Assembly (NCBI GenBank): GCA_046756405.1
Contig: JBHHWH010000001.1
Coordinates: 1 to 64,000, forward strand
Source of the DNA: JBHHWH01 sp046756405
GTDB lineage: Bacteria; Actinomycetota; Acidimicrobiia; Spongiisociales; ZC4RG35
Length of the DNA stretch: 64,000 bases
Reading direction: 5' to 3'
Shown: positions 1 to 11,054 of the stretch, piece after piece
Position numbering within the stretch: the first letter of the stretch is position 1
How the letters are laid out: every line of letters starts with the position of its first letter
Translations under genes and position numbers: made by a program
The notes under the pieces: model-generated
What the model saw: the letters and a program-made list of their open reading frames with translations, nothing else
The model's database searches: none
What the model was told of the DNA's origin: nothing

Positions 1-41
1 CGATACTATAACGCGGCTAAGACAAAACAGAAAGACTCAAC

Positions 42-60
42 AAGATTTCTCAGAAATCTT
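42..60. terminator. Small AT-rich hairpin after ligA
   Basis: AAGATTTC and GAAATCTT form an 8-bp perfect stem around the loop TCA, followed on the plus strand by TTC. It lies 34 bases beyond the ligA stop codon. It could end ligA transcription (minus) or a plus-strand gene left of the window. The first 90 bases contain no gene and are markedly AT-richer than the rest. Confidence 0.45.
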
Positions 61-93
61 TTCAGCATCACCACCCATGGCCGAGCCCGACCC

Positions 94-2139
<2,046 letters not shown>

Positions 2140-2158
2140 TTACCGGGACGAGCTGGCC

Positions 2159-3142
2159 CTACTCCCCTTCGAGTCCTTCGGCTTCGGTTTCCCCACCGTC
2201 GAGGTACGTGACCGCGGTGCGGCGGGTTCGGTCCACCGTGACCGTGAAGATGTCGGGGCGGTTGTAATGGCCGGCGGTGTCCATGTACCACCCCTGCTGG
2301 CGGGACTTGGTGGGATCGATGTCGGCGTAGAGGGTCCCGTACTCGTTGCGTAGCGGCCCGGCGACAATGTGCCCACTGGGAGAGACCACCACCGAGTCGC
2401 CGGCGTTCTGCCATTCGGAGTCGAGCTGGGCGACGATCTTGTCCCGGGCAGGGAAGTCGGCGGGGATGTCATCTCGATGGAGGGCCACCCCGGAACACAC
2501 CACCCAGGATCGGGACTCCCGGGCGATGTGGCGCATCGTGGCCACCGAGGCGTCCCCTGCGTCGTAGGTGGAGACCACATAGATGTCCACCCCCTGGGCG
2601 TAAAGGCTGTACCGGGCCAGGGGCATCAGGTTCTCCCAGCAGATCAGTCCGCCGATCCGGCCTAGCTCGGTCTCCACCACCCTCAGGCCCGCCCCGTCGC
2701 CCGGCGCCCAGACGTTTCGCTCCACGTAGGTGGGTACCAGTTTGCGGTGGACGTTTCGGATCGCCCCGTCGGATCCGATGGTGACCAGGGTGTTGTAGAG
2801 GCTGGTCTTGGATTCAGGGCTCTTCTCGTTGACCCCGATGAGCACGGTGAGCCCGTGGGCGGCGGCCCGGGTCTGGACGGGTCCGAGGTCGCCCGCCTCG
2901 ATGTTCACCGAATTCTCCAGCAGCCTCCCGTAGATCTCCCCGCGGGCGTGGATGTCATCCAGGGGATGGATGTACCAGGCCCAGAAGGGGTAGCCGGGGA
3001 CGTAGGTCTCGGGGAAGACGGCCAGCCGGACCCCTTCGGCGGCCACCTCGTCTAGTTAGTCGACGGTGCGCCTCATGGTGGCATTGCGGTCTAGAACCAC
3101 GGGCGGCTTTTGGACAATGGCAACTCGGATCTTCTCGCTCAT
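2159..3142 (-). pseudogene. Nitrilase-family C-N hydrolase interrupted by an in-frame TAA
   Basis: Members of this family hydrolyse nitriles or amides with a Glu-Lys-Cys triad. All three residues are visible: Glu in VFPETYVPGYP, Lys in HRKLVPTY and Cys in GGLICWENL. The natural start is the ATG at 3142 (MSEKIRVAIVQKPPVVLDRN), which supplies the first beta strand. Codon 29 is TAA (3058-3056), between ATMRRTVD and LDEVAAEG; many relatives have Tyr or another residue there, so one base change explains it. A GTG at 3046 could restart translation and give 295 residues with the triad but without the first strand. The remaining frame is intact to the stop, so the lesion is recent or is a sequence error. 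Confidence 0.8.
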
Positions 3143-3193
3143 CGGTCTCTCTCACGCAAGGCGTCGAGCCTACCGACGGAGGGTACACGCCCC

Positions 3194-4246
3194 CTACAGG
3201 CCAGCGGAAGCGATCAGTGCTCCGCCGATGACCCGCTCGTCGTGATAGAAGGCAACAGTCTGGCCGGGAGCGATGGCCTTCTGGGGAGCAGCAAAGTGCA
3301 CGGTGGTACCGTCGAGGACAGCCTCCACCGCCTCCCCGTGGGCCCGGTACTGGGCTAGTACCTCCCCATGGGGGAACTGACCGTTGGTCCCTGTGAGCTG
3401 GACCAGCTCGATCTCGCTGACCTCTAAGTCTTGGCGACCGCCCAGCACCACAGTGTTGGTCGCGGCGTCGATGCGGACCACGTAGCGGGGCTCGCCGATG
3501 GCGGGGATGCCGAGACCGCGGCGCTGACCGACGGTGAAATCGACGATCCCGCGGTGCTCCCCGAGAACGTTCCCGGTGGTGTCGACCAGCTTTCCGGGGG
3601 CGAACACCTCGGGAGCATTGCGGCGGAGGAACTCCCGGTAGTCACCGTTGCCGACGAAACAGATCTCCATCGACTCCGGCTTTGTGGCGGTGCGCAGCCC
3701 GAGTTCGCCTGCGATGCGCCGCACGTGCGCCTTGGTGTATTCCCCTACCGGGAAGCGGATCCGGTCGAGCTCGCGCTGGGTGAGCATGGAGAGGACGTAG
3801 GACTGGTCCTTGGCCCTGTCAGCGCCCCGCAGCAGCTCCCAGGTCCCTTCGATGTATCGGGTCCGAGCATGGTGGCCGGTCACCAAGACATCGCAGCCGA
3901 ACTCGTCGAGACGGCGAAGGAGCCGGTCGAACTTGACGGTGCGATTGCACTCGATGCACGGGTTCGGGGTGCGCCCCGAGGCGTAGTCGCCAATGAACAG
4001 GTCCACCACGCCGGCGTGGAACTCCTCGGTGTAGTCGAGCACGTAATAGGGGATGTCCAACACGGCGGCGACCCGCCGAGCATCCTCAGCGTCGGAGACG
4101 GTGCAGCACCCTGCCGTTGGCGCCTCCCCGTTGGGCCCGGACCACAGCTTGAGGGTGACGCCTATGACTTCGTGACCGGCATCCTTCATGAGCGCCGCCG
4201 CCACCGAGGAGTCCACGCCCCCTGACATGGCTACCAGCACCTTCAT
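3194..4246 (-). CDS. mnmA: tRNA 2-thiouridine(34) synthase MnmA
   Basis: MnmA activates U34 of Lys, Glu and Gln tRNAs with ATP and inserts sulfur supplied by a cysteine desulfurase relay. The PP-loop motif MSGGVDSSVAAALM is at the N-terminus. The catalytic cysteines are in NPCIECNRTVKF and MEICFVGNGDY. At 350 residues the length is normal. I start at the ATG at 4246 (MKVLVAMSGG), because the open frame upstream has no MnmA character and belongs to the neighbouring gene. That ATG overlaps the stop of the cysteine desulfurase gene as ATGA, so translational coupling of sulfur donor and acceptor enzyme is likely. Confidence 0.97.
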   Translation of the reverse strand: MKVLVAMSGGVDSSVAAALMKDAGHEVIGVTLKLWSGPNGEAPTAGCCTVSDAEDARRVAAVLDIPYYVLDYTEEFHAGVVDLFIGDYASGRTPNPCIECNRTVKFDRLLRRLDEFGCDVLVTGHHARTRYIEGTWELLRGADRAKDQSYVLSMLTQRELDRIRFPVGEYTKAHVRRIAGELGLRTATKPESMEICFVGNGDYREFLRRNAPEVFAPGKLVDTTGNVLGEHRGIVDFTVGQRRGLGIPAIGEPRYVVRIDAATNTVVLGGRQDLEVSEIELVQLTGTNGQFPHGEVLAQYRAHGEAVEAVLDGTTVHFAAPQKAIAPGQTVAFYHDERVIGGALIASAGL

Positions 4247-5376
4247 CGCAGCTCCTCCACCAGCCCTACCACCATCCCGGCGGCCTGTTCCGCCTCTTCG
4301 GCGGTGGTGTTCCAACCGAAGCTGAACCGGATACTCTCCCGGGCCTCCTCGGCGCTGAGCCCCATCGCCTCGAGGACATGGGAGACGGTGGCCGCACCCG
4401 AGGCGCACGCTGACCCTGCCGAGGCCGCCACCCCGGCCTGATCGAGACGCATGAGCAGGCTCTCGTTGTGCACTCCGGGGAAACGAAGGTTGAGGTGGTG
4501 AGACGACCGGCCTTCAGCGGGGGTGTTCACCACGGCGTCGGGAATGGCAGCGAGTAGCCGCTTCTCGAAGTCGTCGCGGATCGCCCCCACCTTGGCGCGG
4601 AACCGCTCCCGGTCGGCCACGGCGGCCTCGAGGGCAGTGGCGAACCCGACCGCACCGGCCACGTCGTGGGTGCCGGAGCGGCGGCCTAGCTCCTGACCTC
4701 CACCGTGGAGCACTGGCTCCAGAGGAGTGCCGGAGCGGACATAGAGGATCCCAGCTCCCTTGGGCCCACCAAACTTGTGGGCGGTGATCGAAGCCAGATC
4801 GACGCCTAGGGCCCCCACATCGATCTCTTCTGAGTTGACAGCTTGGACTGCATCGGTGTGAACCATCACCTCGGGGTCGGCCTCATGAACAGCGCGGGCG
4901 ATGGCAGCCACGTCCTGGAGGGTGCCGGTTTCGTTGTTGACCAGCATCACCGACACCACCGCCGTGATCGGGGTGAGAGCCTCCACTACCCGATCAGGAC
5001 TGACCCGACCTTCCGAGTCCACACCAACGATGGTGACAGGATGGCCGAGGCGATCGAGGAAGTAGGCGGTCTCCAGCACCGCCTCGTGCTCGGTAGCCAC
5101 CGTCACCAGACCGGCACGCGGCAAAGAGCTGAACACCACACCCTTGATAGCCAGGTTGTCCGACTCTGTGCCCCCGGAGGTAAAGACAACCTCCCGATGA
5201 TCGGCGCCGATGAGGGCAGCGATCTGCTCCCGGGCCTCCTCCAGGGCGTTCTTGGCCCGTCTGGAGATCCCGTGAATCCCCGACGAGTTGCCGAAGACGT
5301 CGGAGGCGTAGGGGGACATCGCCTCCCAGACACCGGGACGCATCGGAGTGGTGGCGGCGTGGTCAAGGTAGATCAT
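4243..5376 (-). CDS. Cysteine desulfurase (IscS/NifS family)
   Basis: This is a PLP enzyme that removes sulfur from L-cysteine and passes it on as persulfide. The N-terminus MIYLDHAATTPMRPGV is typical. The PLP lysine is in SITAHKFGGPKGAG and the mobile catalytic cysteine in SAGSACASGAATVSHVL. With the ATG at 5376 it has 377 residues. The upstream extension of the frame to 5529 has no family similarity and is excluded. The coupled mnmA suggests its main role is tRNA thiolation, although it may also feed Fe-S cluster assembly. No scaffold genes (iscU, sufB) are seen in the window. Confidence 0.95.
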   Translation of the reverse strand: MIYLDHAATTPMRPGVWEAMSPYASDVFGNSSGIHGISRRAKNALEEAREQIAALIGADHREVVFTSGGTESDNLAIKGVVFSSLPRAGLVTVATEHEAVLETAYFLDRLGHPVTIVGVDSEGRVSPDRVVEALTPITAVVSVMLVNNETGTLQDVAAIARAVHEADPEVMVHTDAVQAVNSEEIDVGALGVDLASITAHKFGGPKGAGILYVRSGTPLEPVLHGGGQELGRRSGTHDVAGAVGFATALEAAVADRERFRAKVGAIRDDFEKRLLAAIPDAVVNTPAEGRSSHHLNLRFPGVHNESLLMRLDQAGVAASAGSACASGAATVSHVLEAMGLSAEEARESIRFSFGWNTTAEEAEQAAGMVVGLVEELR

Positions 5377-5488
5377 GGTGACAAGACCAATTGTCGCACC
5401 GGTTAGGCGTTGGGGACAGTCGGATCCGCCGCCGGCACCTTTGATTCGGTGGTTTTCTCTCCACCGTTTCTCAAGAGGAGCCCGCAGG

Positions 5489-5792
5489 ATGACCACCGAG
5501 ATGCCCCTTCCTCCCCGAGTCGCGGCCACCTGGTGGTGATGCGGGCGTCGAACGCCGGAGACTTTCTCCAGGACTGTCAGTCCCGGGACTCGTCGGTCCA
5601 GACTCTGGACCGGAGGCTGCCGAGATCCGGGCCATGGAGGAGTCCCTGGAACTCTGGGGATACGTGGTTCAGGGTGACTACCTGAGCTGGCACCTATTCG
5701 GGTGGCTGGCCGTCAGCGGAAGCGTCTCCCCGGACGCCCTAGAGGAGTACGGGAAAGACCTTGGGGACCGCCTCCTCGAAGCCCAACCCTGA
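5489..5792 (+). pseudogene. Probable decayed small gene spread over three frames
   Basis: The 560-base gap before pstS holds coding-like traces. An ATG at 5489 with GAGGAG eight bases upstream starts MTTEMPLPPRVAATWW and then meets TGA at 5537. A second frame continues as VMRASNAGDFLQDCQSRDSS. A third frame contains MEESLELWGYVVQGDYLSWH and on to a stop at 5792, with GC-rich third positions. Two small indels would join these into one protein of about 100 residues. Alternatively only the 52-residue ORF 5634-5792 is real. I do not recognise the family. Confidence 0.35.
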
Positions 5793-5849
5793 AACGACTC
5801 GTCGGCCTCTCTCTCCAAGGCGAGGGAGGCGTCCCCGGCCTGGTTCATA

Positions 5850-5893
5850 GTTCACCCAGCGGTTACCTACCCGAAGGGTGGCGGTTACCTGCC
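5850..5893 (+). promoter_or_regulatory. PHO-box-like direct repeats upstream of pstS
   Basis: Four 11-base units are in register: GTTCACCCAGC (5850), GGTTACCTACC (5861), a weak unit (5872) and GGTTACCTGCC (5883). Eleven-base direct repeats of this GTTCACC type are the known binding architecture of PhoP/PhoB-class regulators in actinobacteria. The site is 44 bases before the pstS start, where a Pho activator would act, and the cluster encodes its own PhoB-like regulator. An AT-rich stretch (CCATTAACAGCAAATG) follows and may hold the -10 element. Confidence 0.7.
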
Positions 5894-5936
5894 CTCCGTA
5901 CCGTTTCCATTAACAGCAAATGGGAGAACGGTTCGA

Positions 5937-6929
5937 GTGAAAGCAACGGTAGGAATCCTTGTCACGGCCCTGCTCGTGGCTGCGTGTGGAGGCAGCAGTG
6001 CTCCGGAGACAGGGGACCAGGCTGGCGGCGCCATCGTCATCTCCGGCTCGTCGACTGTGGAGCCGGTGTCGGCTCGCGTCGCCGAAACCTATGGAAGCGA
6101 GCGCCCCGAACTCAGCATCTCCGTGGACGGTCCGGGCACTGGAGACGGCATGAAGGTGTTCTGCGCCGGCCAAGCCGACATAACGGGCGCTTCCCGGCCC
6201 ATCAAAGAGCCCGAGATCGAGACCTGCAACCAGAACGGGGTGACGTTCATCGAGATCCCGGTGGCGATCGACGGCCTCAGCGTTCTCACCTCGCATGACA
6301 ACGACCTGGTTGCATGCCTCGCCCCGGCCGACCTCTACGCTCTCGTGGGCCCCGAGTCCATCGGATTCGGAACCTGGGGCGACGCCAACGACCTGGCTGC
6401 CGAGCTGGGTGCCGCCAACGCCCCCTATCCGGACGTCCCGTTGGTGATCACTGGACCGGGTGAGGAGTCGGGCACTTACGATGCCTTCGTGGAGATGGTC
6501 CTAGAGGACATCGCCGAAGAACGCAGCCAGGAAGCGGCTACCCGTCCGGATTACACCGCCTCGGCCAACGACAACGTCATCATCGAGGGAATCTCAGGCT
6601 CCGACACTTCCCTCGGCTGGGTGGGCTACGCCTTCTACATTGCCAACCAGGACAGGGTGAAGGCCCTGGCCATCGCCGGTGGCGAGGGCTGCGTGGAGCC
6701 CACGCCGGAGACGATCGCCGATGGCAGCTACCCGCTCTCCCGGACCCTATACATCTACGTGAGCGTGGAGAAGGCACAGTCGAAGCCGGAAGTGGCCGAC
6801 TTCGTCGACTTCTACCTCTCCGACGAGGGCCTGAAGGCGGTGGACGACGCCGGATACGTCCGCCTAGACGACTATGACCCCTCCCGCCAAGTTTGGGAGA
6901 CCCGGACCCCCGGCCACCGCGAAGGATGA
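5937..6929 (+). CDS. pstS: Phosphate ABC transporter substrate-binding lipoprotein PstS
   Basis: PstS captures phosphate outside the membrane and delivers it to PstCA. A lipoprotein signal peptide ends in the lipobox LLVAAC (Cys17). The phosphate-binding signatures VISGSSTVEPVS and ITGASRPIKEPE are present, as is GPGEESGTYDAF, where the serine and threonine residues contact phosphate. The start is the GTG at 5937 with GGGAG about 15 bases upstream. Its TGA overlaps the pstC ATG. It is the first gene of the cluster and lies directly behind PHO-box-like repeats, so induction by phosphate starvation is expected. Confidence 0.96.
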   Translation: MKATVGILVTALLVAACGGSSAPETGDQAGGAIVISGSSTVEPVSARVAETYGSERPELSISVDGPGTGDGMKVFCAGQADITGASRPIKEPEIETCNQNGVTFIEIPVAIDGLSVLTSHDNDLVACLAPADLYALVGPESIGFGTWGDANDLAAELGAANAPYPDVPLVITGPGEESGTYDAFVEMVLEDIAEERSQEAATRPDYTASANDNVIIEGISGSDTSLGWVGYAFYIANQDRVKALAIAGGEGCVEPTPETIADGSYPLSRTLYIYVSVEKAQSKPEVADFVDFYLSDEGLKAVDDAGYVRLDDYDPSRQVWETRTPGHREG

Positions 6930-7861
6930 GCCGAGAGGCCCCCAGCAAACCCTTGCTAGCCTCCTCCCTGGCAGGGGATCCGAGGCGGACCCGCCGAGAA
7001 CAGCGGGTTCGCCTCATGCTGGTGATGGCCGCCGCAGCGTCGGTCATGGTCTCGGGGGCGATCCTGGTCACCCTCGCGGGGAAGGCCTGGGACTTCTTTC
7101 GCGCCGTCGACCCGGCAGCCCTGTGGACGGTCGGCTGGTTCCCCCGCCGTGACCTCTACGACCTCCTGACCCTCGTGTCGGCGACGGCCCTGATCGCCGG
7201 GGTGGCCATGGTGGTGGCAACGCCGCTGGGCTTGGGCTCGGCCATCTACCTCTCGGAGTACGCCCGGCCAGCCGCCCGGAGGGTGTTGAAGCCTTCCCTC
7301 GAAGTGCTGGCCGGCGTCCCTTCGGTGGTGCTGGGATACTTCGCCCTCACCTGGATCAGCCCTGAAATCATCCAGCGGCTCTTCGGTGGTGGAGTCTTCT
7401 CCATGGCCGCCGCCGGCCTCGGCGTCGGGGTATTGGTGACCCCGCTGGTGGCCTCGGTCTCAGAAGACGCCATGGGGGCCGTCCCCTCCGACCTCCGCAA
7501 CGCCGGATTCGGCCTCGGGGCTCGACGGTCGGCGGTCGTGCGGCGGGTGGTCGTACCAGCCGCCCTTCCCGGCATCGTCGCCTCGCTGATCCTCGGCGTC
7601 TCCCGGGCTATAGGAGAGACGATGGTCGTGTTCATGGCCGCGGGCGCGGTAGGGGGAGCCCTTCGAAGCTTCGACCTGTTGGGACCGGGCCAGTCGATGA
7701 CGGCGGCCATGGCTGCCCTGGCCGTGGGCACAGATCAGGTCGCCGGATCTGGGCTTGCCTTCGAGAGCCTCTTCTTCGTGGGGCTCCTTCTGTTCGTGAT
7801 GACCCTGGGGCTCAACATGGCAAGCAACCGCTTGGTCCGCAGGATGAGGGACCGCTACTGA
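6926..7861 (+). CDS. pstC: Phosphate ABC transporter permease PstC
   Basis: This is one of two inner-membrane permease subunits of the high-affinity phosphate importer. It has a cytoplasmic N-terminal stretch, a first membrane segment near LMLVMAAAASVMVSG, and a BPD_transp_1 domain. The permease loop AISRAIGETM-type motif appears as GVSRAIGETMVVFMA. I choose the ATG at 6926, in an ATGA overlap with pstS, giving 311 residues, over a TTG at 6893 that lies well inside pstS. Its own stop overlaps the pstA ATG as TGATG. Confidence 0.95.
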   Translation: MSREAPSKPLLASSLAGDPRRTRREQRVRLMLVMAAAASVMVSGAILVTLAGKAWDFFRAVDPAALWTVGWFPRRDLYDLLTLVSATALIAGVAMVVATPLGLGSAIYLSEYARPAARRVLKPSLEVLAGVPSVVLGYFALTWISPEIIQRLFGGGVFSMAAAGLGVGVLVTPLVASVSEDAMGAVPSDLRNAGFGLGARRSAVVRRVVVPAALPGIVASLILGVSRAIGETMVVFMAAGAVGGALRSFDLLGPGQSMTAAMAALAVGTDQVAGSGLAFESLFFVGLLLFVMTLGLNMASNRLVRRMRDRY

Positions 7862-8820
7862 TGGCGCTCCGCACACCCGCCGTGGACTCCACCGAAGCTG
7901 TAGGCGCCGCCCTGAGGGGCCGCCGCACGCGCATCGGCGAAGTCGGCTTCCAACTACTGCTTCTCAGCACACTTCTGGCAGCGCTGCTGATCCTCGTGGT
8001 GTTGATCGTCGATGTGGTAGTCGGTGCCATACCGGTGTTCGCCGAACGGGGACTCGGGTTCATCACTAATCCCCTGTCCCTGGATCCCACCTCCGCCGGC
8101 GTCTACACCGCCGTCCTCGGCTCCCTCGGACTCAGTGCCGTCGTAATTCTGGTGTCCTTCCCCGTCGGCATCGGCGCCGCCATCTACCTGGCGGAATATG
8201 CTCCCGACAACCGGCTCACCCGGTTCATCGACACCAATATCCGCAATCTGGCAGGAGTCCCCTCCATCGTCTACGGCCTCTTGGGCCTGGCCATCTTCGT
8301 TCCCTTGGTGGCTGCCGTCGGCCTGGGGGGACCTCCGGGGGTGGAGGGCAGGAACCTGTTCGCCGGAGGGCTGGCCCTGGCCACGCTGGTGCTCCCCATC
8401 GTGATCATCACCAGCGTGGAGGCCCTCCGGGCCGTTCCTTCAGACCTTCGCATGGCCGCCTACGGCGTCGGTGCCACCCAGTGGGAGGTGATCCGACACC
8501 ATGTGCTCCCAGTCGCTGCCCCGGGGATCCTCACCGGGACGGTGCTCACCCTGGCCCGAGCCTTCGGTGAGACCGCCCCGCTGCTGATGGTCGGGGTAAC
8601 TACCGGGTACTTTCAGGCGGGTACCGGTGTGGGTCTCTTGGACAGGCTCACCGGGAAGTACACCGCACTGCCCGTCACCGTGCTCTCTTGGTCACGCCAG
8701 CCGGGGGGAGGTTTTCAGGACCATCTGGCCCCGGCCGCCATCGTCGTCCTGCTTGTCGTGTTGCTGGGAGCCAACGCAACGGCGATCATCCTGCGCAATC
8801 GCTACGAGAGGAAAGGGTGA
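7861..8820 (+). CDS. pstA: Phosphate ABC transporter permease PstA
   Basis: This is the second permease subunit of the phosphate importer, at 319 residues. Membrane segments begin near [19 protein letters not shown]. The conserved permease loop [14 protein letters not shown] matches the EAA-type contact with PstB. The segment [20 protein letters not shown] is typical of PstA. The start overlaps the pstC stop by one base and the end overlaps the pstB GTG, so the four pst genes are probably translated as a coupled unit. Confidence 0.96.
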   Translation: MALRTPAVDSTEAVGAALRGRRTRIGEVGFQLLLLSTLLAALLILVVLIVDVVVGAIPVFAERGLGFITNPLSLDPTSAGVYTAVLGSLGLSAVVILVSFPVGIGAAIYLAEYAPDNRLTRFIDTNIRNLAGVPSIVYGLLGLAIFVPLVAAVGLGGPPGVEGRNLFAGGLALATLVLPIVIITSVEALRAVPSDLRMAAYGVGATQWEVIRHHVLPVAAPGILTGTVLTLARAFGETAPLLMVGVTTGYFQAGTGVGLLDRLTGKYTALPVTVLSWSRQPGGGFQDHLAPAAIVVLLVVLLGANATAIILRNRYERKG

Positions 8821-9686
8821 GCTTGAACACGAGGACTAACCCGCCGATTCGGCCGGACGCGCCGCCCGAAGAGGATCAAGCGGCTCACCACACAGAGGGC
8901 AACGAGGGCCGCGAGGTCGTCTTCGACATCGAGAACCTCACCGTCTACTACGGCGACTTCCGCGCGGTCGCCGAGGTGAGCCTCCCGGTCTACGCCCGGG
9001 AGATCACAGCCCTCATCGGGCCCTCGGGATGCGGCAAGAGCACGGTCCTTCGCTCCCTCAACCGGATGAACGACCTGATCGAAGTCGCCCGGGTCGAGGG
9101 TCGGGTTCTCTACCACGGGGTAAATCTCTACGACCCCAAGGTTGACGCGGTAGAGGTCCGCCGGCACATCGGCATGGTCTTCCAGAAGCCCAACCCGTTC
9201 CCCAAGTCGATCTATGAAAACGTTGCTTTCGGGCCCAAGATCGCAGGCCACAAAGGCAACCTCGACGACGTCGTAGAAGACTCGCTGCGCAAGGCAGCCC
9301 TGTGGGAAGAGGTGAAAGACCAACTCGACGGCCATGCCTACGCTCTCTCGGGAGGCCAGCAGCAGCGACTCTGCATCGCCAGGGCGATAGCCACCAGCCC
9401 CGACGTTCTGCTCATGGACGAGCCAGCCTCCGCCCTAGACCCCATAGCTACCCTTCGCATCGAAGAACTGATGCTCGAGCTGAGGCGTCACTACTCCATC
9501 GTGATCGTGACCCACAACATGCAACAGGCCGCCCGGGTAAGCGACCGCACCGCATTCCTCAACGTCGACGTGGGAGAGGACGGCCAGCGCACCGGCCGCC
9601 TAGTGGAGTATTCCGAGACTGACCGCCTGTTCACGAACCCCTCCGAGAAGGCCACCGAGGACTACATCACGGGGCGGTTCGGATGA
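8817..9686 (+). CDS. pstB: Phosphate ABC transporter ATP-binding protein PstB
   Basis: PstB hydrolyses ATP to drive phosphate import. Visible motifs are Walker [10 protein letters not shown] (residues 68-76), the Q-loop [17 protein letters not shown], signature [16 protein letters not shown], Walker [14 protein letters not shown] and the switch histidine THNM. I use the GTG at 8817, in a GTGA overlap with pstA and behind GAGAGGAAAG, giving 289 residues. The first 30 or so residues are a poorly conserved polar extension compared with the usual 250-260 residue PstB. The stop overlaps phoU by ATGA. Confidence 0.95.
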   Translation: MSLNTRTNPPIRPDAPPEEDQAAHHTEGNEGREVVFDIENLTVYYGDFRAVAEVSLPVYAREITALIGPSGCGKSTVLRSLNRMNDLIEVARVEGRVLYHGVNLYDPKVDAVEVRRHIGMVFQKPNPFPKSIYENVAFGPKIAGHKGNLDDVVEDSLRKAALWEEVKDQLDGHAYALSGGQQQRLCIARAIATSPDVLLMDEPASALDPIATLRIEELMLELRRHYSIVIVTHNMQQAARVSDRTAFLNVDVGEDGQRTGRLVEYSETDRLFTNPSEKATEDYITGRFG

Positions 9687-10372
9687 GCGAAGTTCGCAGC
9701 CAGTTCCATGCTGCCATGGAGGAGCTGGAGACCAGGCTCGTAGAGATGGCAGAACTTGCCACCCACCAGATCAAGGAGGCCGTGGCCTCCCTGATATCCG
9801 GAGACGTGGACCGCGCCGAAGCGGTGGTGGCCTCCGACGATGAGATAGACGAGATCTACCTCGAAGTAGAGAACCGCTGGCATGAGGTCATGGCCCGCCA
9901 AACGCCGGTGGCGTCGGATCTCCGTCGGATGACCCTGATCCTCTCCGCCAACCACAGTCTGGAACGCATTGGCGACCAGTCGGTCAACATCGCCCAGGTG
10001 GTCAAGGCCACCGCCGGGCTCCCCCGCCGAGAGACCATCCTGTTACACATCCGGGAGATGGCAGCCATGGTGACCGACATGCTGGCTGTGGCGATGGAGG
10101 CTCTGGCCAGACGGGAGCTGTCCCTGGCCCTTCGCCTCCCTGAGATGGACGACCCGGTGGACTTGCTCAACCGCAACATGTATCGGGAAGTAGCCGACTG
10201 TGGTGAAGATCACGATCTACTGGAGTGGGCCCTGCGGATGCTGCTCGTAGCCCGGGCCCTGGAACGTGTCGGCGACAGGGCTGTGGACATTGGCGAACAG
10301 GTAGCGTTCCTGCTGACCGGCGTCTTCCGGGAGTTCTCCAACGACAGTTCCATCAATCTCGATGCCGGCTGA
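9683..10372 (+). CDS. phoU: Phosphate signalling/transport regulator PhoU
   Basis: PhoU connects the state of the Pst transporter to the PhoR-type kinase and restrains the phosphate response when phosphate is ample. The 229-residue protein shows two PhoU helical repeats with the metal-binding style motifs of the family ([10 protein letters not shown] in the first repeat and [12 protein letters not shown] in the second). The ATG overlaps the pstB stop by four bases, and its end overlaps the response regulator gene by 11 bases, so transporter and signalling genes form one coupled series. Confidence 0.95.
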   Translation: MSEVRSQFHAAMEELETRLVEMAELATHQIKEAVASLISGDVDRAEAVVASDDEIDEIYLEVENRWHEVMARQTPVASDLRRMTLILSANHSLERIGDQSVNIAQVVKATAGLPRRETILLHIREMAAMVTDMLAVAMEALARRELSLALRLPEMDDPVDLLNRNMYREVADCGEDHDLLEWALRMLLVARALERVGDRAVDIGEQVAFLLTGVFREFSNDSSINLDAG

Positions 10373-11054
10373 GGTCCGCGTTCTGGTCGTCGAAGACGAA
10401 GAGTCCCTCGCCGAGTCGATCGCTTACAACCTTCGCCGCGAGGGATTCACCCCGCAGATCGTCACCGACGGCAGTCAGGTGCTCGGTGCCGTGCGGGTTG
10501 ACCCTCCCAGCCTGATCCTGCTGGACCTGATGCTGCCAGGGATGAACGGGCTCGACGTGCTGCGCGCCCTCCGCGCCGAGAAGTCAGCCGTCCCGGTGAT
10601 AATCGTCACCGCCAAGGACACCGAAGCCGACGTGGTGGCCGGCCTGGAATTAGGCGCCGACGACTACGTCACCAAACCCTTTTCCATGAGAGAACTCCTC
10701 TCCCGGATCCGGGCCCTCCTCCGTCGCACCAGACCGCCCGAGAGAAGGCGGATGGTGCTGAGGGGCGGACCCGTGGTGATGGATCTCGACCGCCACGAGG
10801 TGACGGTCCATGGAGATCCGGTGAAGCTCCGCCCCAAGGAGTTCGAGCTTCTCGAGGCGCTGCTGACCCGCAAGGGAGACTTGGTACCGCGGGATGTGCT
10901 ATTGGAGGAGGTATGGGGATACACCTTCTTTGAGGACACCAAGACCCTCGATGTCCATGTGAAACGGCTCCGATCGAAGATCGAAGAGGACCCGGCGAAC
11001 CCGATCCACATCGTCACCGTGAGGGGTTTCGGCTACAAGTTCGTCGATGACTGA
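10362..11054 (+). CDS. OmpR/PhoB-family response regulator (PhoB/RegX3-like)
   Basis: This is a two-domain transcription factor. The receiver has the acidic pair E11-D12, the phosphorylated aspartate D55 in LILLDLMLPG, T83 and K105 in DDYVTKPF. The C-terminal winged helix contains LRPKEFELLEALL and the recognition segment TLDVHVKRLRSKIE. By context it is the phosphate-response regulator that should bind the repeats before pstS. It overlaps phoU by 11 bases and the kinase gene by 8 bases. I leave the symbol open, since phoB, phoP and regX3 are used for orthologues in different lineages. Confidence 0.93.
   Translation: MPAEVRVLVVEDEESLAESIAYNLRREGFTPQIVTDGSQVLGAVRVDPPSLILLDLMLPGMNGLDVLRALRAEKSAVPVIIVTAKDTEADVVAGLELGADDYVTKPFSMRELLSRIRALLRRTRPPERRRMVLRGGPVVMDLDRHEVTVHGDPVKLRPKEFELLEALLTRKGDLVPRDVLLEEVWGYTFFEDTKTLDVHVKRLRSKIEEDPANPIHIVTVRGFGYKFVDD

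Noticed and set aside
4247..4408. N-terminal extension of MnmA
   Set aside because: The extra 54 residues are the antisense-like, Arg/Gly-rich reading of the cysteine desulfurase end; the PP-loop protein starts at 4246.
6893..6925. TTG start for PstC
   Set aside because: It lies 37 bases inside pstS; the ATG at 6926 gives the same four-base overlap as the other junctions.
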